From the NCBI GenBank assembly GCA_016938245.1, contig JAFGUY010000002.1, positions 1 to 10,904 on the forward strand: a stretch of DNA of 10,904 nt, read 5' to 3'. The notes below the pieces were generated by a model. That model saw nothing but the letters and a program-made list of their open reading frames with translations. It did not search any database and had not been told where the DNA came from. Shown here piece after piece: positions 7,236-10,904 of this stretch. Source of the stretch: Candidatus Omnitrophota bacterium. Its GTDB lineage: Bacteria; Omnitrophota; Gorgyraeia; Gygaellales; Profunditerraquicolaceae. Both the position numbers and the translations under genes were made by a program. The first letter of the stretch is position 1, and each line of letters begins with the position of its first letter.

Positions 7236-7572
7236 TATGCTCCTTTATCTGATTTAAAATCTCTTCTATACGTACGCTGTATTCGCTAGACCTATCTTCA
7301 TAAAAGGCTATTTCCGGGGCAAACCTCAGGTTCAGCCTCTGGGCGATTAGTTTACGAACAAAACCTAAAGATGAATCCAGGACCAGCTTAGTTTTTTTAT
7401 AAGCCTCCTCATTGCCTAAAACGCTAAAGAATATTTTAGCAAACCTTAAATCATGCGTTATCTCAACATTAGTAATAGTTACAAACCCCACCCGCGGGTC
7501 CTTTAGCTTATCGTGTATGATAACGCTTACCTCCTGGCGGATCGCCTCGGCTACCTTATCTTGTCTTGACAT
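7186..7572 (-). CDS. rbfA: Ribosome-binding factor A
   Basis: A 128-residue KH-like protein that binds the 30S subunit and aids maturation of 16S rRNA, including in the cold. The family signature is clear: DPRVGFVTITNVEITHDL (25-42), followed by AKIFFSVLG (45-53), and later LRFAPEIAFYED (82-93). The length is normal for the family. The last ten or so residues are very basic (KKSRRSNKKT) and are encoded where the gene overlaps the next by 50 bases. Its ATG lies inside the end of the cca-type gene; an AGGAGG sits 12 bases upstream, farther than ideal, so translational coupling is likely. Pairing with an nrnA gene just downstream is common across bacteria. Confidence 0.95.
   Translation of the reverse strand: MSRQDKVAEAIRQEVSVIIHDKLKDPRVGFVTITNVEITHDLRFAKIFFSVLGNEEAYKKTKLVLDSSLGFVRKLIAQRLNLRFAPEIAFYEDRSSEYSVRIEEILNQIKEHNEQDEPKKSRRSNKKT
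7240..7246 (-). promoter_or_regulatory. Ribosome binding site for nrnA inside the rbfA coding region
   Basis: AAAGGAG on the minus strand lies four bases before the ATG at 7235-7233. It is slightly close but usable. For the alternative in-frame ATG three codons later the spacing would be 13 bases, so the first ATG is preferred and the 50-base overlap with rbfA is probably real. Confidence 0.6.
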
Positions 7573-8846
7573 TTTAATTTCATTCCTCCTGTTAACAATT
7601 TCTTAATTAAAGATAACTCCCCAGCCCTTGTCTTGATATCGCCGTTAAGCTTGGCACTTAGAACCTGCCGGAATATCTCCTGGTAGCTCGGCCCGGGAGG
7701 AAGCCCCAGGCAATGCAAATCATCACCCGAAACAGAAACACACATTCCATTATAAATTTCCAGGAAATTTTCAATATTTCGCCTTAATACCCGATTCCCG
7801 TATTTTGCCCTCAGGCAAATAATCGTTTCATAACTTAAGGGCTCTAATAGGTCGAATATCCTCGAGGGCATTATCCCGCCGCTGCTTAATTCACGGGCAA
7901 ATGATTTTGTTAACCCCTTAGAGGATAGTATCCTTTTCTCCTCTCCCTTACGCAGGCCAAACCTTAAACAGATACCTTTAATCGCATCAGGCTTAAGTGA
8001 ATCAACCAGGCCCGTAAAATAAATTAACCAGGCATCCAGGCATCTACGCCCGGGATAGCTCTTATTAAACCATCTGATCTCCTTAGCTAATGATCTTAAA
8101 TAGGCATAAGTTTTAGCATTAAGCTTAAGGCGCTGGTGGATAAATTCAAAACCGGATAATTCTCCTATCCGCTTAATATTACTAATAGCGTTTTTCTCTT
8201 TTAATATTAATATCAGGTCGTCCCGCAGCCGGTGGGGATGGACTTCCCCTAAAAGCCCAAGGCTAACCGCTTCTTTAATCAGCTTCAAGGTTGAAGCCTC
8301 AATTCTGAAGCCAAGCCTTTGCTCAAAACGAATCCCCCTCAGTATGCGCGTGGGATCATCCCTAAAGCTTAAGTTATGCAGAACGCGTATTTTCTTATGC
8401 CTTAGGTCCTCTCTGCCGGAAAAGAAATCAATCACCTCTCCGTAATTTAAACTTACAGCCATGGCATTAATAGTAAAGTCGCGGCGGTATAAGTCATCTC
8501 TCAGAGAGCCTGCATAAACAACCGGCAGATGTGCGGGCTTAGCATAGGTTTCCTTCCGGGCAGTTGAAAAGTCTATCTTCAGCCCTGAACTCAATAGAAC
8601 CGTAGCTGTTCCAAAGCGCTTATGCGCAATAATCTTAGACTTATTTAAGGCAGCTAATTTTTCTACAAAATCTATCGCATCGCCTTCAATTACTATATCC
8701 AAGTCCAGGTTCCTAACCCCTAAAAGAAGGTCTCGCACAAATCCTCCAACCAGGTAGGTATTAAGGCCACAGGATAAAGACTGATCGCGCAAATATTTCA
8801 TCAAGCCCCTTAACTCAATTGGAACCTTAGCTAGTATACCCTTCAT
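7551..8846 (-). CDS. cca: tRNA nucleotidyltransferase / poly(A) polymerase family enzyme (CCA-adding or A-adding)
   Basis: A 431-residue class II nucleotidyltransferase. Visible landmarks are GGFVRD at 34-39, the catalytic carboxylates DLD at 48-50, RRDFTINAMA at 121-130 (ribose and motif C region) and DDPTRILRGIRF at 163-174 (base recognition and helix). The C-terminal stretch 374-417, with GLPPGP and a 'GDIKTR' turn, matches the tail of bacterial tRNA nucleotidyltransferases. It adds some or all of the 3' CCA end of tRNA, or poly(A) tails. The style of residues 92-130 resembles enzymes from lineages that split CC-adding and A-adding activities, so substrate range is open. There are no N-terminal DHH or CBS domains, and no HD domain. 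The gene starts 18 bases after xerD with an AAGGA five bases before its ATG, and its end overlaps rbfA by 22 bases. Confidence 0.88.
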   Translation of the reverse strand: MKGILAKVPIELRGLMKYLRDQSLSCGLNTYLVGGFVRDLLLGVRNLDLDIVIEGDAIDFVEKLAALNKSKIIAHKRFGTATVLLSSGLKIDFSTARKETYAKPAHLPVVYAGSLRDDLYRRDFTINAMAVSLNYGEVIDFFSGREDLRHKKIRVLHNLSFRDDPTRILRGIRFEQRLGFRIEASTLKLIKEAVSLGLLGEVHPHRLRDDLILILKEKNAISNIKRIGELSGFEFIHQRLKLNAKTYAYLRSLAKEIRWFNKSYPGRRCLDAWLIYFTGLVDSLKPDAIKGICLRFGLRKGEEKRILSSKGLTKSFARELSSGGIMPSRIFDLLEPLSYETIICLRAKYGNRVLRRNIENFLEIYNGMCVSVSGDDLHCLGLPPGPSYQEIFRQVLSAKLNGDIKTRAGELSLIKKLLTGGMKLKCQDKIR

Positions 8847-8864
8847 ATTTATCCTTTTTCATAA

Positions 8865-9752
8865 TCACGGCCTTGGGTGAAACTGCCTATGTACACTCTT
8901 CAGCCTGTCTTTATTTACATGCGTATAGATCTGAGTCGTAGAGATATCAGAATGCCCGAGCATCTCCTGAACTGAGCGTAAATCCGCCCCATGCTCTAAT
9001 AAATGCGTGGCAAAAGAATGCCTTAGAGTATGCGGCTTAATCGGTTTCTTAATCCTTGCAAGCTTGGCGTATTTCTTAATAATCTTCCAAAAGGATTGCC
9101 GGGATATCTTCTTGCCGCTACGGCTCAAGAATAAAAACTCAGATTCCCCATCTTTAATGAGCTTTGGCCGCGATTCCTTAATATACCTGTTTATACTGGC
9201 GATTGCTTTCTTACCCAAGGGGATAATCCGCTCCTTATTCCCCTTTCCAATACAACGCAAGAAACCTATATCTAAATTTACATTATCCTTCTTTAAGTTT
9301 ACCGCCTCCGATACACGCATACCGGTGGCATAGAGAGTCTCCAGTATCGCCCTATCCCTTGCCCCTTGGCTATTATGGACATTGGGCTGAGCGATTAAGG
9401 CCTCAACCTCATTTAGGGTGAGCGCATCAGGGACTCTCTTCCATAATTTTGGCGAGTCAACCAGAGTACTGGGGTCATTCTTAAGTATCCTCTCCCGTGC
9501 TAAAAACCTGTGAAACATCCTAATCGCAGCTAACCTTCTTGCTACAGAATTAGGGGCAATCCCCTTATCCCTTTGGGCAAGCATAAAACCGGTAATATTA
9601 TCTTTGGAGATTTTAGAAAGAGAGTCAATGTTCTTACCTTCGATAAAGGTGAGATAATTATTAAGATCTACCCGGTAAGAGATAATCGTATTATTTGATA
9701 AGCCGCGCTCAATAGATAGATAGTTAAGAAAGGTATCAATTAATTCTTTCAT
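8865..9752 (-). CDS. xerD: Tyrosine recombinase, XerD type
   Basis: A 295-residue integrase-family recombinase of normal Xer length. An N-terminal SAM-like core-binding domain (about 1-85) precedes the catalytic domain (about 108-290). All active-site residues are visible: Arg146 (ATGMR), Lys170 (GKGNKER), His241 and Arg244 (HTLRH), His267 (LGHSD) and the nucleophile Tyr276 (QIYTH). XerCD-type enzymes resolve chromosome dimers at dif during division. The stretch GADLRSVQEMLGHSDISTTQ resembles XerD more than XerC, hence the symbol. It lies in a housekeeping operon with no attachment sites or phage genes nearby, so it is very likely the chromosomal Xer protein and not a mobile-element integrase. 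Whether a separate XerC exists cannot be judged from this window. Its ATG overlaps the hydrolase stop as ATGA. Confidence 0.92.
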   Translation of the reverse strand: MKELIDTFLNYLSIERGLSNNTIISYRVDLNNYLTFIEGKNIDSLSKISKDNITGFMLAQRDKGIAPNSVARRLAAIRMFHRFLARERILKNDPSTLVDSPKLWKRVPDALTLNEVEALIAQPNVHNSQGARDRAILETLYATGMRVSEAVNLKKDNVNLDIGFLRCIGKGNKERIIPLGKKAIASINRYIKESRPKLIKDGESEFLFLSRSGKKISRQSFWKIIKKYAKLARIKKPIKPHTLRHSFATHLLEHGADLRSVQEMLGHSDISTTQIYTHVNKDRLKSVHRQFHPRP

Positions 9753-10360
9753 AAGAGGTTTTTCTTCTCTTCTTTTATGGTGGAAGAGGGACCATGCCCG
9801 GGAAAGATTTTAGTTTCATCAGGCAGAGTAAACAGCTTCTGTCTTATAGAGTTAAAAAGCGCATCTTCATTGCCTCCAGGCAAATCACATCGGCCTACCC
9901 CGCGGCAGAACAAAGTATCTCCGGTAAAGACTATACCATTTTCAGGCTTAAGCATTAGTAAAGAAATCCCGCCCGGGGTATGCCCGGGGGTGTGCAATAC
10001 CTTCAACTCTACTTTGTCTAAAGCGATAATCTCCCCATCCTCCACAGCCTTAATCTTAGATTTAACCTTATAGGCAACGGAAAAAAGCCCCGAAAGATTA
10101 AGCATCGGCTCTATCAACATAGGGGCATCCAATGAATGCACATATACCTCAAGGCTAAACTTATCATTAGCGGCAATATGGTCATAATGCCCATGCGTAT
10201 TAATAACAACTCCCGGGGTCAAGCGATGAGTTCTCAATACCTGCAAAATCTTCTCCCCTTCGTCACCCGGGTCAATAATTATTCCTCTTAAGCCTTTGCC
10301 GGCTGCCAGTATATAACAGTTGGCACCCATTGCTCCGACAGATATTGCCTCTAGGATCAT
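9749..10360 (-). CDS. Metallo-beta-lactamase fold hydrolase, glyoxalase II-like (YcbL type)
   Basis: A 203-residue soluble protein with the full metal-binding set of the superfamily: THGHYDH at 55-61 (His56, His58, Asp60, His61), TPGHTPG at 125-130 (His127), GDTLF at 147-151 (bridging Asp148), and PGHG at 187-190 (His189). The stretch GVGRCDLPGG, followed by an 'LPDETKIFPGHG' ending, is typical of the short glyoxalase II-like group represented by E. coli YcbL. These bind two metals and hydrolyse thioesters or related esters; the substrate here cannot be told from sequence. It lacks the C-terminal helical domain of true glyoxalase II, and it ends abruptly at KKNLL where many relatives continue with an NP-containing tail. 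It overlaps both neighbours by four bases (ATGA), which suggests co-translation rather than a functional link. Confidence 0.9.
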   Translation of the reverse strand: MILEAISVGAMGANCYILAAGKGLRGIIIDPGDEGEKILQVLRTHRLTPGVVINTHGHYDHIAANDKFSLEVYVHSLDAPMLIEPMLNLSGLFSVAYKVKSKIKAVEDGEIIALDKVELKVLHTPGHTPGGISLLMLKPENGIVFTGDTLFCRGVGRCDLPGGNEDALFNSIRQKLFTLPDETKIFPGHGPSSTIKEEKKNLL

Positions 10361-10863
10361 GTGAGATCACCCTTAATATCAGGGTAAGAAAAATACTGCA
10401 TTATATTTCTTTTTACCCTCTCGGCCTTTTGGCGGTTAGAGCTGTTAACCATACCGTAAGTATCGGCCTTAATTGAAACCAGCAAATTATTCATCAGGTT
10501 TAAATAAACATCCAGCTGCTTTTGCTTAGTCAAATTCAGCATAGAGCGCATCCCTGACAAGTTCTTGATTGACTGCTGCGCACAATCAACCCTCTTCTTT
10601 AAGGATGCATTCTGCGTAAGCACATTAACTAGCTCTTCCTGCCAAGACTGCCAGAAATTATAATAACGCCTGTAGATCTCCTCTTTGCTCATTTTCGGCC
10701 CGGTCCATTCCTCAGGGACTAAAACCATCTCTTCGGGGGCCCTATCTTTCTTTGATTTCCTAGTAAACTTTCGCACAAATGCTTCGCAGCCTGTTAAATT
10801 AATTAAAAATATAAGTAATAAGATAAGAACCGGCCCCTTCATCATTCTTTTGTGAGTAGACAT
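10357..10863 (-). CDS. Small predicted lipoprotein of unknown function
   Basis: A 168-residue protein starting at the ATG supported by the AAGGAG site; the longest frame begins two codons earlier at a TTG. The N-terminus has a basic stretch (residues 4-9), a hydrophobic run rich in Leu and Ile, and a lipobox LTGC with the acceptor cysteine at residue 26. It is therefore probably exported and lipidated by signal peptidase II. The residue after the cysteine is Glu, not Asp, which by the E. coli sorting rule would suggest the outer membrane. The mature part is highly charged: a Lys/Arg patch just after the cysteine, a short acidic Pro-containing linker, then a mostly helical, Trp/Tyr-containing region (YYNFWQSWQEEL) and further amphipathic helix. 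I recognise no family. Its stop overlaps the next gene's start as ATGA, so it is co-translated with the hydrolase. Confidence 0.8.
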   Translation of the reverse strand: MSTHKRMMKGPVLILLLIFLINLTGCEAFVRKFTRKSKKDRAPEEMVLVPEEWTGPKMSKEEIYRRYYNFWQSWQEELVNVLTQNASLKKRVDCAQQSIKNLSGMRSMLNLTKQKQLDVYLNLMNNLLVSIKADTYGMVNSSNRQKAERVKRNIMQYFSYPDIKGDLT

Positions 10864-10865
10864 CT

Positions 10866-10904
10866 TCAATCTCCTTCGAGTTTAATGCCCCTCGCAGAAC
10901 CGAA
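10866..10904 (-). CDS. Possible C-terminal tail of an upstream gene (partial, unidentified)
   Basis: Reading inward from the right edge, one frame stays open for twelve codons (FGSARGIKLEGD) and stops at a TGA at 10868-10866. That stop lies two bases before the ATG of the lipoprotein gene. Such close spacing fits the tight packing of the other genes here, so this may be the end of the preceding operon member. Twelve residues are too few to name a family, and the open frame could be chance. The other two frames are less attractive: one has a TAA inside this stretch, and the other runs into the lipoprotein gene out of frame. Confidence 0.35.
   Translation of the reverse strand, partial: FGSARGIKLEGD
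10871..10876 (-). promoter_or_regulatory. Ribosome binding site that sets the lipoprotein start
   Basis: AAGGAG on the minus strand lies seven bases before the ATG at 10863-10861. It is only one base from an in-frame TTG at 10869-10867, too close to serve that codon. This favours the ATG and shortens the protein by two residues compared with the longest reading. Confidence 0.75.

Noticed and set aside
9007..9333. A plus-strand open frame of 108 codons, rich in hydrophobic residues, antisense to xerD
   Set aside because: It lies wholly inside a well-supported gene with a complete active site. Its composition is what the reverse complement of that gene gives, and it has no convincing ribosome binding site or family resemblance.
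8865..9752. XerD-type recombinase as a sign of a mobile element or integron
   Set aside because: It matches the chromosomal XerD pattern, sits in an operon of housekeeping genes with translational overlaps, and has no flanking repeats, attachment sites or cargo genes.
10867..10869. TTG as the lipoprotein start, giving 170 residues
   Set aside because: It is one base from the AAGGAG site, too close for initiation. The ATG two codons later has ideal seven-base spacing.

Overview
The window is one densely packed, entirely minus-strand stretch of a bacterial chromosome, read here from high to low coordinates. It encodes housekeeping functions: RNA and ribosome maturation, cofactor synthesis, and the start of the division and cell wall (dcw) cluster. 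There are no tRNA or rRNA genes, insertion sequences, CRISPR arrays or phage genes. Base composition is moderate (GC roughly in the low to mid 40s percent, by eye). A lipoprotein with a good lipobox and a MurE with the meso-diaminopimelate motif DNPR point to a diderm with ordinary DAP peptidoglycan. The protein style and AT-leaning codon use would fit an uncultivated lineage near the PVC group, such as Omnitrophota. That placement is a guess from general resemblance, not a result.

Right-hand block (10904 to 5314): a possible tail of an unidentified upstream gene; a small lipoprotein of unknown function; a glyoxalase-II-like metallo-beta-lactamase fold hydrolase; a XerD-type recombinase; a tRNA nucleotidyltransferase/poly(A) polymerase family enzyme; RbfA; an NrnA-type DHH phosphoesterase; and the bifunctional riboflavin kinase/FAD synthetase RibF. 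Nearly every junction is a 4-base ATGA overlap or a longer overlap, so this is almost certainly one transcription unit. rbfA-nrnA-ribF resembles the common nusA-infB-rbfA-nrnA-truB-ribF string, but truB is missing between nrnA and ribF, and a cca-type gene, not infB, precedes rbfA.

Regulatory gap (5313 to 5195): the only real intergenic space. It holds a near-consensus sigma70 promoter (TTGACA, 17 bases, TATACT), followed by three direct repeats of (A/G)AAGTGG at exact 10-bp spacing that end at the mraZ ribosome binding site. This is a textbook MraZ autoregulatory operator and the clearest regulatory signal in the window.

Left-hand block (5194 to 1): mraZ-rsmH-ftsL-ftsI-murE-murF in canonical order. 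It encodes the cluster's transcriptional regulator, the 16S rRNA m4C1402 methyltransferase, an FtsL-like divisome protein, the septal class B transpeptidase, and two successive Mur ligases; murF runs off the window edge. Apart from the upstream lipoprotein, every gene belongs to a known family. I found no convincing undescribed system. The items worth a second look are local: the operator, the altered truB context, the unresolved specificity of the nucleotidyltransferase, the orphan lipoprotein, and some start-site and motif oddities.
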